Below are positions 16,290 through 23,630 of a stretch of 30,761 bases of DNA, piece by piece. The stretch comes from a virus. Within the stretch, counting starts at the first letter, position 1; each line of letters starts with the position of its first letter. Both the position numbers and the translations under genes were made by a program. Below the pieces are notes generated by a model. That model had not been told where the DNA came from. It did not search any database and worked only from the letters and a program-made list of their open reading frames with translations. The DNA is taken from the IMG/VR virus record IMGVR_UViG_3300043436_001324, positions 1-30,761 of that record; one strand, 5' to 3'.

Positions 16290-16793
16290 ATGTCTTGTAC
16301 ATCATTAATACAAATTCTCAACGGATGTGATAACAACGTTGGAGGAATAGTTGAGGTAAAAATCAACGATATGTCTGCTATCACTTCTGAGGATAGAGAT
16401 GCAGCAACACACACTGTAACTGAGCGTGTAGTATCTGATGACTATGTGAAGTTTGAATTCCGCAGAAACGTAGGTAACTACACGGAGGAGGCGCAAATTA
16501 ACATGGAGAACGGTTCGACATTTTGGTTGCAAACTGTGATGCTTAAACTATTCAAACGTGAGGCTTCAAAATCAAAGAGCATCCAAATTGCCGCGGAGGG
16601 TCAACGTGACTTGTCTGTGATGGTTAAGTGTGCTGATGGTTCTTGCTGGGACTTCCCTTACTCACAGTTAGCAACTGACACGGGTGGCTCAGGAACTGCC
16701 AAGGCTGATGGTTCAAATTACGAGATTACTTTCCGTGCTGAGTCGTTAACGAAGGCGTACGAAATTGATCCCGTTTTATACGAGTCTTTGTAA
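16290..16793 (+). CDS. probable major tail tube protein
   Basis: A 167-residue mostly beta-strand protein with four Cys residues (Cys3, 13, 113, 118). It stands alone between two terminators, one codon-biased gene downstream of the capsid gene, which is the position and expression pattern of the second most abundant virion protein. The strand pattern (VKFEFRRNVGNYTEEAQINM and SNYEITFRAESLTKAYEIDP) fits a tail-tube-type beta barrel. No named family is recalled, so a head decoration or other abundant protein is the alternative. The ATG at 16290 follows an A/T-rich leader 14 nt after the upstream T-run. Confidence 0.6.
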   Translation: MSCTSLIQILNGCDNNVGGIVEVKINDMSAITSEDRDAATHTVTERVVSDDYVKFEFRRNVGNYTEEAQINMENGSTFWLQTVMLKLFKREASKSKSIQIAAEGQRDLSVMVKCADGSCWDFPYSQLATDTGGSGTAKADGSNYEITFRAESLTKAYEIDPVLYESL

Positions 16794-16815
16794 TCTGTTC
16801 AGATTCGTTTCGATG

Positions 16816-16841
16816 AAGGGGTGCATTTAGTACCCCTTTTT
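16816..16841 (+). terminator. terminator after tail-tube-like gene
   Basis: AAGGGGT (16816-16822) pairs with ACCCCTT (16832-16838) and runs into Ts. Confidence 0.85.
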
Positions 16842-16850
16842 CATTTCCCT

Positions 16851-16862
16851 ACATTATATGTT
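16851..16862 (+). promoter_or_regulatory. ACATTATA box 4 nt before start codon
   Basis: ACATTATA (16851-16858), four bases, ATG at 16863. Fourth instance. It follows a terminator directly, so some promoter must lie near it. Confidence 0.45.
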
Positions 16863-17189
16863 ATGATTTACACGCAGAAAAACATATCATCCGCCTTCGC
16901 TCTTCCACTCTTGGAATTGACAACTTATGCGAATCACGGCTATCTGTTCAAGTTGATTTCATCTTTTTCATCTGAGGCGGTTACATACTTTATTCCCGTT
17001 GTATCGGGCGAGAATGAACGGCTCACTCAAATGACTTGGAGACCTAATATTAAAGCGGGTCAGTACAAATATGAGGTTTACGAATTTGATTCAACTCAAC
17101 CAAACCCCGAAGATGAAACGGGATTAACGCACATCGCAACGGGATTCTTTGTAATCGTAGAAACAGACACTAATAGCATTTACATATGA
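16863..17189 (+). CDS. conserved phage structural protein upstream of portal
   Basis: A 108-residue beta-sandwich-like protein: a strand-rich middle with SFSSEAVTYFIPVVS and WRPNIKAGQYKYEVYEFDS, then a GLTHIATGFFVIVE block. The IKxGxYxYxVYE element recurs in small structural proteins of Bacteroidota phages next to head genes; I do not know their exact role (neck or decoration are options). The ATG at 16863 is chosen because it has the shared ACATTATA box at the right spacing. A GTG at 16821 lies inside the upstream terminator and is unlikely. It overlaps the portal gene by 4 nt. Confidence 0.65.
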   Translation: MIYTQKNISSAFALPLLELTTYANHGYLFKLISSFSSEAVTYFIPVVSGENERLTQMTWRPNIKAGQYKYEVYEFDSTQPNPEDETGLTHIATGFFVIVETDTNSIYI

Positions 17190-18511
17190 AACTATTTAAA
17201 TTCACGGACAATGCGCCACAACCAACGCAAGTTAAAGAATCTTATCAATCGTTTTCGACTCCATTTGGTAAGGTTGGCAACGGTAACTTGGCACTACCTT
17301 ATGTTGATACTACCCGCGTAGTCAACAACTATGTGTGGTTTGGGTGGGACAACCTTTATCCGCAAATCATAACGCAGATGTACTACACATCGCCAATGCA
17401 CTCAAGTATTACCAACTTCAAGAAGAATGCTGTTCTTGGTGGTGGGTACGAATTAGTAAAAGATGCGGGTGCAAGTTTGGAGGAAGATGTCTACCTACGT
17501 TCAATGAATATACGTCTACGCATTGAAAAGAACGCACCAATGGTATTGACCGACCAAATACTTCACAGACGAGTTTATTTCCGTGTGATATTCGATAATT
17601 TTGGGGATTTCGTACGTGCGGAATATGTGAGTGCGGATAAGGTGCGTTCATCCAAAGAGAAAGACTGCTATTACATAAATGACGATTGGTCACGTGGGGT
17701 GTATGATGTTGAGGAAATCAAGCCTTATAACCGAAAGAACATCGCAAAGAAATGTAGAAAGATGCTCTACGTGTGGGAGGATAGGAGTGCGGGTCAAGAC
17801 GTTTATCCGATTCCATCTTACACAAGCGCGATGAATTGGATTTTCTTGGATGGTGAGATGTCAACCTTGCAAAAGGAGTACATCGTTAACGGAATCTTCC
17901 CAAGTTACGCTATCTCGTTCCCTAAAAAACCACAGACCACAGAAGAAAAAGAGGAACTGAAAAAGACTATACAAGGGCAACGAGGCTCAGGCGGTGCGGG
18001 TAAGATTTGGACGTTCTTTGGTCGCGGTGCGGAGGATTTGCCAAAGATTGACACTATACCTGTGAGCAATTTGGATAACGCATTTCAAGCAACAACTGAA
18101 AGCATCGATTCAAAGATATGTCAGGCGCACACAATCGATCCAATTCTGATGGGTGTTCGTGTGAGTGGTAAACTTGGTAGCGGTTCAGACATCAAACAAG
18201 CGTACACAATCTTTGAAAAGAATGTTATCATGCCGTTACGCGCTGAATTACAGCAAGTATTCAATGACTTGTTAAAGATTGCAAAAGCTAAAGGTAAATT
18301 CGTTGTGAGCAAGTTTGAGATTATCAACGAAACGATTGTGCAAACTGAGAATGACAAGGACACACGCACCATTGATGCGTTAAATTCAATGTCTCCGCTA
18401 CTTGCAACTAAGGTACTTGAATCAATGACTGACGAGGAGATACGTGCATTGGCGGGATTGAAGCCGAGAAAGCAACCTATTGTTACACCTGACAACACAA
18501 CACAACAATGA
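17186..18511 (+). CDS. portal protein
   Basis: A 441-residue protein that forms the ring at the head vertex through which DNA is packed and ejected. Supporting segments: SPMHSSITNFKKNAVLGGG (about residues 71-89), the crown-forming helical region around QRGSGGAGKIWTF, and the stretch DNAFQATTESIDSKICQAHTI (about residues 293-312; one residue left off) followed by GVRVSGKLGSGSD and EKNVIMPLRAELQQVF. This order is characteristic of portals in Bacteroidota siphoviruses. Unusually the gene lies far from terL, after capsid and tail-tube genes. It overlaps both neighbours by 4 nt. Confidence 0.88.
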   Translation: MKLFKFTDNAPQPTQVKESYQSFSTPFGKVGNGNLALPYVDTTRVVNNYVWFGWDNLYPQIITQMYYTSPMHSSITNFKKNAVLGGGYELVKDAGASLEEDVYLRSMNIRLRIEKNAPMVLTDQILHRRVYFRVIFDNFGDFVRAEYVSADKVRSSKEKDCYYINDDWSRGVYDVEEIKPYNRKNIAKKCRKMLYVWEDRSAGQDVYPIPSYTSAMNWIFLDGEMSTLQKEYIVNGIFPSYAISFPKKPQTTEEKEELKKTIQGQRGSGGAGKIWTFFGRGAEDLPKIDTIPVSNLDNAFQATTESIDSKICQAHTIDPILMGVRVSGKLGSGSDIKQAYTIFEKNVIMPLRAELQQVFNDLLKIAKAKGKFVVSKFEIINETIVQTENDKDTRTIDALNSMSPLLATKVLESMTDEEIRALAGLKPRKQPIVTPDNTTQQ

Positions 18512-19017
18512 TTTACTTCGTTACCGAAACTTGGTTAAAAACTAATACTCCCGTAACCGCTAACATCGATGCGGTCAAGATATTCCCGTTCGTTCAGTCG
18601 CAGTCTGATATGAGAATGCAACCGATTCTTGGTACTTACTTTTACAAGCATCTACTCAACGCATACAACGCACAAACGTTGACCAACGATGAGGAAACAC
18701 TTGTCGAAAAGATGCAATATGCCATTGCTTGGAGAGCGGTTGAGGATTGCGTGCTTGGGATTTCCTACGCTTTAAAAAACAAAGGTATCCAACAGCAAAG
18801 CGGTGACTACTCACAGCCTGTTACATTCCAGGAAATCGCACACATTCAAAATCACTACTCGCAGAAAGCTGAGTTTTACGAGCGTAGAGTTATCGAATGG
18901 CTGAAAGCTAACAAAGACCTTTACCCGCAATTTACAAGTACGTTAAACACGGACAGTGACATTAAACCGACAAAGGTTGAGGATAGCGGATATAACGATT
19001 TTTTCACAATAATCTGA
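18508..19017 (+). CDS. head-tail connector-like protein (DUF6712-like)
   Basis: A 169-residue helical protein, directly after portal (ATGA overlap). The opening FVTETWLKTNTPVTANIDAV and the block LGTYFYKHLL, then MQYAIAWRAVEDC, remind me of DUF6712-type proteins of Bacteroidota phages, thought to be head-tail connectors by position, like the gp6 family of HK97. Length and helical nature agree. I recall the family by pattern only, so the name is tentative while the connector role follows from position. Confidence 0.65.
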   Translation: MIYFVTETWLKTNTPVTANIDAVKIFPFVQSQSDMRMQPILGTYFYKHLLNAYNAQTLTNDEETLVEKMQYAIAWRAVEDCVLGISYALKNKGIQQQSGDYSQPVTFQEIAHIQNHYSQKAEFYERRVIEWLKANKDLYPQFTSTLNTDSDIKPTKVEDSGYNDFFTII

Positions 19018-19023
19018 TAACAT

Positions 19024-20169
19024 ATGCCAACAGGAGCAAAGAAAATAAGCCAATTACCCGCATTAACGCGAAACGATAGCGAGATTATTCCCGTGGTTCA
19101 AGACGATGGACTTGGGAATCTAACCACGGGTACACTACCGATTGCAGACTTGGGTACTGATACCAATATCTACAACACAGATGGCACATTAACAGGTAAT
19201 AGAACTGTAACACAAGCGGGTAACTCATTAACATTTTTAGGCACAACCAACGGTGTAGTGGTCGAAAGCGCATCTACAACACGTTCACTTTACGGATTGA
19301 ACACAGGCAACGGAATCGGTGTACTTGGTGTTGGTGGTGTTGAAGATGGTGTAAGAGGTGAAAGCAACAGCGGTGCGGGTGTTAGCGGATTAAGTAACAC
19401 TTCATACGGTGGTGAATTTATTGGTGCGAGTGGTATATTAGGACAAGGTACAACATACGGAGTTGTTGGTGTATCTGTTGGTTCGGGTGTTTACGCTTAC
19501 TCAACAGGTTCGGGTTACGGTGTTGTGCCTTATGAAAACACAGGTTCAGCGGGTGCGTTAAATTGTCAAGGTAAAGCGTTATTCAACGGCACTGCCGCTA
19601 CAGGTTCATCATTGGTTCAGATTGATTCGACCACTCAAGGTGTCCTGTTACCTCGCATGACCACAACACAACGCAATGCGATTGCATCACCCGCAACAGG
19701 ATTGGAGATATACAACACAACTACCAATCGTAAAGAGGTATACAACGGTACGTTTTGGCAAGGCATTTCAATGCGATTTTTGCAAATTCAACACGCTGCA
19801 TGGTCGCCTGTTGATGCGCAAACAGTTGCATTTGGTGTACTCCCGTTAATACCTGTTACTGCTACCATTAGCCCAGCGCCATATGAAATTGTAATGCGTG
19901 GAAACGGTGTGATTAGAGGGTGTGATTTTGAAAGTTACGCAAGTGGTGTAGCGGGAACGAATGAATCTTGGTCATTGTACGTTAGGCATCAAGGAACAGA
20001 CTATTTAGTGCAGACTGTTTCTGCATCTGCAGCCGTTCGTAAATTTAGCAATACTTCATTAAATATTCCTTATGTGTCGGGTGACATTGTGCGAATGGTA
20101 TTTGTCAACCCAACATGGGCAACAAACCCGACATTAGTCGGAGGCGGTGGATTTTTAACACTTCAATAA
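19024..20169 (+). CDS. tail fibre / receptor-binding protein
   Basis: A 381-residue fibre protein. The N-terminus (about 1-45) with KKISQLPAL and EIIPVVQDDG is the usual virion-attachment start of Bacteroidota phage fibres. Residues about 95-175 form a Gly/Val/Ser-rich shaft of repeats of the type GxGVxGxS. A conserved adaptor follows at about 208-245 (TTQGVLLPRMTTTQRNAIAS; then GLEIYNTTTNRK), which I know from many Bacteroidota phage and surface proteins. The C-terminal 130 residues are a variable beta-rich tip, the likely receptor-binding part. Starts 6 nt after the connector stop. Confidence 0.85.
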   Translation: MPTGAKKISQLPALTRNDSEIIPVVQDDGLGNLTTGTLPIADLGTDTNIYNTDGTLTGNRTVTQAGNSLTFLGTTNGVVVESASTTRSLYGLNTGNGIGVLGVGGVEDGVRGESNSGAGVSGLSNTSYGGEFIGASGILGQGTTYGVVGVSVGSGVYAYSTGSGYGVVPYENTGSAGALNCQGKALFNGTAATGSSLVQIDSTTQGVLLPRMTTTQRNAIASPATGLEIYNTTTNRKEVYNGTFWQGISMRFLQIQHAAWSPVDAQTVAFGVLPLIPVTATISPAPYEIVMRGNGVIRGCDFESYASGVAGTNESWSLYVRHQGTDYLVQTVSASAAVRKFSNTSLNIPYVSGDIVRMVFVNPTWATNPTLVGGGGFLTLQ

Positions 20170-20179
20170 TTTAGAAAAC

Positions 20180-20446
20180 ATGGCAGAAAAACTAATAAAT
20201 TCAGGCGACCTAATCAGAAAGCGGTCAATCAAAGGAATAAACGTCAACATTGACGGTGACTCTATCCAAATAATGTACAACGAATGGCTTGAAATCAACG
20301 ATGAGAAAATCATTGATTCAATTCAAGTGAAATCCTATATGCGCTCATTTACCGCATTCTCACAGTTGCCACAAGTCACTTCGTTAATGGATATGATTAA
20401 CGCAGATTTACAACGTGATAACCCGCAAGAACCCGCTAATAGTTAA
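20180..20446 (+). CDS. small hypothetical protein after tail fibre
   Basis: An 88-residue soluble protein of unknown function. The middle has IQIMYNEWLEINDEKIIDSI and the C-terminus is acidic, Asn- and Gln-rich. By position it could be a fibre assembly chaperone, as such short genes often follow fibre genes, but nothing in the sequence proves it. It starts 10 nt after the fibre stop with an A-rich leader and is the last gene of the structural operon before a promoter-like site. Confidence 0.6.
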   Translation: MAEKLINSGDLIRKRSIKGINVNIDGDSIQIMYNEWLEINDEKIIDSIQVKSYMRSFTAFSQLPQVTSLMDMINADLQRDNPQEPANS

Positions 20447-20475
20447 ATTGTTAGTTCTTGTTAATCAATAATTAG

Positions 20476-20483
20476 TACTTTTA
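20476..20483 (+). promoter_or_regulatory. possible -7 box upstream of holin-like genes
   Basis: TACTTTTA is one base off TAnnTTTG, 22 nt before the ATG at 20506, in a 59-nt gap between genes. A TTG at 20458-20460 is 15 nt upstream, shorter than ideal. Confidence 0.4.
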
Positions 20484-20505
20484 CGCACACACACTTATAA
20501 AAGCA

Positions 20506-20766
20506 ATGAATGCCGAAAAAATTATTCAATTTGTCAAGGTCAACGGAGGCGCAACAGTAGCCTTATTCCTATCCTTAATATACATCAACAAGTTGGAAAC
20601 ACGACTTGAAAAAGTAGAGCAACAGTTACATGATTGCTACACACGTAGCACCGCGATAAACTTGCTTGATTATTCAGGCACTCGTCCGAATCAGTTAGTG
20701 TGTGTACTTCCCAAAGAAACTAAAATCGAAACGAATGGAAAGAGGAAAAATCAAAAGATTGCTTAA
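20506..20766 (+). CDS. small membrane-anchored protein, holin/spanin-like
   Basis: An 86-residue protein with one hydrophobic segment at about residues 14-27 (ATVALFLSLIYI), followed by a short charged coiled coil (NKLETRLEKVEQQLHDC) and a basic C-terminus ending KRKNQKIA. An N-terminal anchor plus coiled coil fits an Rz-type inner-membrane spanin or a class III holin-like protein. The gene next door encodes a two-helix membrane protein, and lysis-type hydrolases follow. It overlaps that gene by 32 nt. Function inferred from topology and position. Confidence 0.6.
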   Translation: MNAEKIIQFVKVNGGATVALFLSLIYINKLETRLEKVEQQLHDCYTRSTAINLLDYSGTRPNQLVCVLPKETKIETNGKRKNQKIA

Positions 20767-20974
20767 AAGATTCACGGCTAAAACTCCCGCTGCGAATAAA
20801 AGACGTGGTCGATTAATGACCGTTGTCGGTACGGCTGCAAGTGCGTTGCTATTGGTTGGTGCTATCACTAACCCTTTCGGGATTGCGGCACTAACCACAA
20901 TTGCAGCGTTATCGGGTGGTACTGCACTATACGATGGTGCGCAAGTTGAATCTAAAGAGCAAGAAGATGAGTAA
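20735..20974 (+). CDS. holin-like membrane protein
   Basis: A 79-residue protein from the ATG at 20735 (the frame is open to 20702, but that would extend the overlap). The N-terminal 28 residues are strongly basic (Lys/Arg-rich), then two hydrophobic stretches at about 37-53 and 58-70 separated by a short turn with NPF. The C-terminus is acidic (ESKEQEDE). This size, charge split and hairpin topology is that of a class II holin. Its stop codon overlaps the start of the metallophosphoesterase gene. No family name is recalled; another small inner-membrane protein is possible. Confidence 0.6.
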   Translation: MERGKIKRLLKRFTAKTPAANKRRGRLMTVVGTAASALLLVGAITNPFGIAALTTIAALSGGTALYDGAQVESKEQEDE

Positions 20975-21842
20975 GAGCAATAACATTCACGTTGTAGATT
21001 TGGTTGGTGACCAAGTGCAAATCGGTATGTTCAGTGACTTACATTGGGATAATCCGAAAACACGCTTAGATGTTCTTAAACGTGACTTAGAACATTGCAA
21101 AAAGAACAACATTCCGATGTTTTTTAACGGTGACACGTTCTGTTTAATGCAAGGTCGAGGTGATCGTAGAGGAAACAAATCAGACATTCGACCTGAACAC
21201 AACAACGCTTTCTATTTTGATTCCATCGTTAACACAGCGGTGGATTTCTTTTTACCATACGCTGAACACATCATCGGATTTGGTCAAGGTAATCACGAAT
21301 TTGGCGTGGTTAAATTCCATGAAACGGACGTATTAAAACGCTTTGTTGACCTACTTAACGCGAAAGCAAATACCAAGATTGAGGTGGGCGGTTACGGTGG
21401 TTGGATTGTGATACGTCAACGTCTATACAATAGCAGCGCACAAAAGAAAACGTGGAAGATAAAATACTTTCACGGTTCAGGCGGTGGGGGAATTGTAACC
21501 AAAGGTGCGATTAACCTAACACGAGCAATGGAAACTTATGAGGATTTCGATGTGTTCTCGATGGGTCACATTCATGAGAATTGGGCATGGGATGTTAGAA
21601 GAGATACACTTAAAAATCATCCTAAAAAAGGGTACTACGTTGACCAAAGACAGATTCACATGATGATTACAGGTACTTACAAAGAGGAATACGGTGATGG
21701 CTCTAAAGGATGGCATATCGAAAGAGGCGCACCACCTAAGCCAATCGGAGGGCGTATCCTACAATTCACCGCAAAGCCTATGACCGTAGAAGGTGAGCTG
21801 AAAATTCATAACCAAATTGATTCATTTAAATTCCCCTTATGA
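20967..21842 (+). CDS. calcineurin-like metallophosphoesterase
   Basis: A 291-residue enzyme with all five metal-binding blocks of the calcineurin-like fold: SDLHWD (23-28), NGD (54-56), GNHE (108-111), FHG (168-170) and GHIH (200-203). Such enzymes hydrolyse phosphodiesters; the substrate here is unknown (a nucleotide, DNA end or envelope phosphodiester are options). The ATG at 20967 overlaps the stop region of the holin-like gene; the open frame upstream lies inside that gene. It is followed with a 4-nt overlap by a papain-like hydrolase, so the two are co-translated. The GRGDRRGNKSDIRPEHNN stretch (about 63-80) may form a substrate loop. Confidence 0.9.
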   Translation: MSKSNNIHVVDLVGDQVQIGMFSDLHWDNPKTRLDVLKRDLEHCKKNNIPMFFNGDTFCLMQGRGDRRGNKSDIRPEHNNAFYFDSIVNTAVDFFLPYAEHIIGFGQGNHEFGVVKFHETDVLKRFVDLLNAKANTKIEVGGYGGWIVIRQRLYNSSAQKKTWKIKYFHGSGGGGIVTKGAINLTRAMETYEDFDVFSMGHIHENWAWDVRRDTLKNHPKKGYYVDQRQIHMMITGTYKEEYGDGSKGWHIERGAPPKPIGGRILQFTAKPMTVEGELKIHNQIDSFKFPL

Positions 21843-22384
21843 AAGAAGTAAAAGTAAACCCTAGCCAATTACAGGATTTTGATATCCTTTTCTGCGTTGG
21901 TGATGGCTTATTGAGCAAGGCTATCACAACCATAGCAAACAGTGAGTTTTCCCACGCGGGACATTTCCGATTGATTAACGGTAAACCTTATGTAGTCGAT
22001 GCGCAACGTGAGGGACTAACCGCAAAACCATGGGATGAGTGGGTAGAGCGTTTCAATTACAAGTTTATCGTAATGCGTGAAACAGGAATGACCGATGAAA
22101 AGCGCAAACAGTATGAGGAAATCGAATTTGACTTGCTTGGCACTCGTTACGATTTTGAATCACTTGTAATTCGTCACCCGAGAAAAAGGTTTATCGACTT
22201 ACTCAATCGAATCTGTAAAAAGAAGCGCGACAATTGGAACGAAAAGAGCAAGGACAAAGAGCGCAAACGCTTGTATTGCACAGAACACGTTGCGTTGGTG
22301 CGAGGTTTTGAGAACTCACAACCAACACCGCGCGATTTATTATTTGAAACTATTGAAAAAGGATATTCGCGTGTAGTATTTTAA
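21839..22384 (+). CDS. permuted papain-like hydrolase (NlpC/P60 superfamily, YiiX-type)
   Basis: A 181-residue protein. His39 in FSHAGH comes first and Cys147 in LYCTEHV comes later, the order expected of circularly permuted NlpC/P60 (YiiX/YebB-like) hydrolases, in which His precedes the nucleophilic Cys. The start FDILFCVGDGLLSKAIT is also typical of that group. These enzymes cut peptide or fatty-acyl bonds, often in the cell envelope. Here it shares an operon with the metallophosphoesterase and follows holin-like genes, so a role in lysis or envelope modification is possible. The true CHAP endolysin is elsewhere (24956). Terminator follows at 22407. Confidence 0.8.
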   Translation: MKEVKVNPSQLQDFDILFCVGDGLLSKAITTIANSEFSHAGHFRLINGKPYVVDAQREGLTAKPWDEWVERFNYKFIVMRETGMTDEKRKQYEEIEFDLLGTRYDFESLVIRHPRKRFIDLLNRICKKKRDNWNEKSKDKERKRLYCTEHVALVRGFENSQPTPRDLLFETIEKGYSRVVF

Positions 22385-22406
22385 TTCCATAACAACCAGT
22401 AAAAAC

Positions 22407-22436
22407 GGGGGTGCAAGTAGCATCCCTTTTTTATTT
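22407..22436 (+). terminator. terminator closing the late operon
   Basis: GGGGTGC (22408-22414) pairs with GCATCCC (22420-22426) with one G-T pair, then TTTTTTATTT. Confidence 0.85.
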
Positions 22437-22474
22437 CAAAAAAAAAATGAAAATAAAAATATTTCAATAAACGC

Positions 22475-22504
22475 TTGCAGATATAAAAAGTTTGTGTACC
22501 TTTG
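22475..22504 (+). promoter_or_regulatory. strong consensus promoter
   Basis: TTG at 22475-22477, a 19-nt spacer, and a perfect TAnnTTTG box, TACCTTTG (22497-22504), 24 nt before the ATG at 22529. The best housekeeping-type promoter in the genome, driving the small early gene cluster; no ACC repeats are present. Confidence 0.8.
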
Positions 22505-22528
22505 TAAGGTAATCAAAAACAAAAAGCT

Positions 22529-22678
22529 ATGACAACAGTAATTAAAAACGGAGACTACTCAATCGAATTTAACGGTTCAAAAACATGGTTTGTGAATATC
22601 AACGAAACTTGTGTTAAGTATTTCGATACAGAAAGAAAAGCAATGAATTATTTTAATAGACTTTTAAAAGGTTGTTGA
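22529..22678 (+). CDS. 49-residue small phage protein behind a consensus promoter
   Basis: Begins MTTVIKNGDYSIEFNG and ends YFNRLLKGC; 49 residues. It looks like a small beta-alpha fold with aromatic residues. The family is not recognised. It is the first gene after the strongest promoter in the genome, which is where phages often place early host-takeover proteins, but no motif supports that. An A-rich leader is present, without Shine-Dalgarno. The gap to the next gene (45 nt) holds only an 11-codon ORF that I do not call. Confidence 0.65.
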   Translation: MTTVIKNGDYSIEFNGSKTWFVNINETCVKYFDTERKAMNYFNRLLKGC

Positions 22679-22723
22679 TATGGATAATGAAGAAATATTT
22701 TGTGAAATAGACTAAATGTTAAT

Positions 22724-22939
22724 ATGCCAAACATTAAAGACAGAAACACACAAAGGACTATCCAACACATAGAAGAGCGTGGCTCTTTTAAGTGTTGGAA
22801 TCCTGAAACTGTTGCAGATAGATTAAACAGCTATCTAAACAAAGAGGTTTACATTTCAATCAATACGCACGTTGTAAGGATTGACAGTGTTGAGTACGAT
22901 AGATTTATAAATGAACGGATATGGGGAGAGAAAAAATAG
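22724..22939 (+). CDS. small hypothetical phage protein
   Basis: A 71-residue protein, basic at the start (KDRNTQRTIQHIEERG), with an HVVRIDSVEYDRFI strand-turn-helix near the end. AT-rich codons. The family is unknown. It overlaps the next gene by 19 nt. It is part of the early cluster read from the promoter at 22475. Confidence 0.6.
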   Translation: MPNIKDRNTQRTIQHIEERGSFKCWNPETVADRLNSYLNKEVYISINTHVVRIDSVEYDRFINERIWGEKK

Positions 22940-23157
22940 TAATGCACTTTGGGGATAACATTCCAATTTGTGGCGACGGTTGTTGTAAAGACGACGGATT
23001 AATCTTGTACTTCTATTCACGCGAAGGGATGGAAAATGATGATATAGGTTTTTATAGCGACCCGACAAGACGAGAGGTTATAAAGCTAATTGAAATGTTT
23101 GAAGGCTTAGGCTATGAAGTTGATAGTAGTAACATTAAAAGAAAGTTTGGATTATGA
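22921..23157 (+). CDS. small Cys-containing hypothetical protein
   Basis: A 78-residue protein. The ATG at 22921 gives a 19-nt overlap with the upstream gene; an ATG at 22942 (residue 8) would begin right after the stop and is a good alternative. Near the N-terminus is ICGDGCCKDDG, with Cys residues at about 17, 21 and 22; this could bind a metal. The second half is a predicted helix (REVIKLIEMFEGLGYEVD). No family is recognised. Overlaps the next gene by 4 nt. Confidence 0.6.
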   Translation: MGREKIVMHFGDNIPICGDGCCKDDGLILYFYSREGMENDDIGFYSDPTRREVIKLIEMFEGLGYEVDSSNIKRKFGL

Positions 23158-23369
23158 GTAAAATAATAGATTGGTTAGTTGGCGAACTTGGTATCGAATA
23201 TAGCGAGCGTAACAATAAATCAATTAATGATGCTAAAATAATGGATATGCTACTACAAAAAGAAATTTGGGATTCGGCACACCAAGCAGGAAGATTTGAG
23301 GGTAAGGGTATTGCAGATGATAATTGGCAAACATTCGAAGATTGGTATAATGAAAATGTAAAGCGATGA
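23154..23369 (+). CDS. small phage protein, first of three related genes
   Basis: A 71-residue acidic protein. The framework IIDWLVGELGI, then KEIWDSAHQAGRFEGKG, then FEDWYNENVK matches the layout I know from short proteins in Flavobacterium phages: an N-terminal VEWL-like helix, a central helix with Ala and Gly, and a final YYNET. Two genes downstream share this layout loosely. Function unknown. ATGA overlaps on both sides. Confidence 0.65.
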   Translation: MSKIIDWLVGELGIEYSERNNKSINDAKIMDMLLQKEIWDSAHQAGRFEGKGIADDNWQTFEDWYNENVKR

Positions 23370-23629
23370 AAAGGGTAACAACATCAGAATTATTTAGAGA
23401 AAAATTTTATGCTTATGGAAATTTAAAAGCAGACGGCACTAGATCTCTTACGGAAGAAGATTTAAATGAAATAATTGAATTGTGTTATGAGAAAGAAAAA
23501 GAAAATCTAACACACGCTTTTAATATAGGTTTTATTGAGGCACTTGACTTCACAAAATGCATAGATAGCGATCAGTTTTTTCATGGGACAAATGATCCAG
23601 AAGATTTTTTAATCGAATATTATTTTTAA
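23366..23629 (+). CDS. small phage protein, second of three related genes
   Basis: An 87-residue protein: TSELFREKFYAYG at the start, a central EIIELCYEKEKENLTHAFNI helix, and a Phe/Asp-rich end. It shares with the next gene the opening (LF/LRD-x-FYxYxx) and the Ala-x-x-x-Gly pattern of the middle helix, so I think they are divergent copies. It lacks the YYNET end. Function unknown. Confidence 0.6.
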   Translation: MKRVTTSELFREKFYAYGNLKADGTRSLTEEDLNEIIELCYEKEKENLTHAFNIGFIEALDFTKCIDSDQFFHGTNDPEDFLIEYYF

Positions 23630-23630
23630 T

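Noticed and set aside
22391-22402. AACCAGTAAAA, which resembles a half site of the ACC repeats
   Set aside because: It has no partner at 20 nt, is not 31 nt before a -7 box, and lies at a terminator.
22680-22715. 11-codon ORF between the genes at 22529 and 22724
   Set aside because: Too short, no promoter of its own, and no sign of a leader peptide followed by an attenuator.
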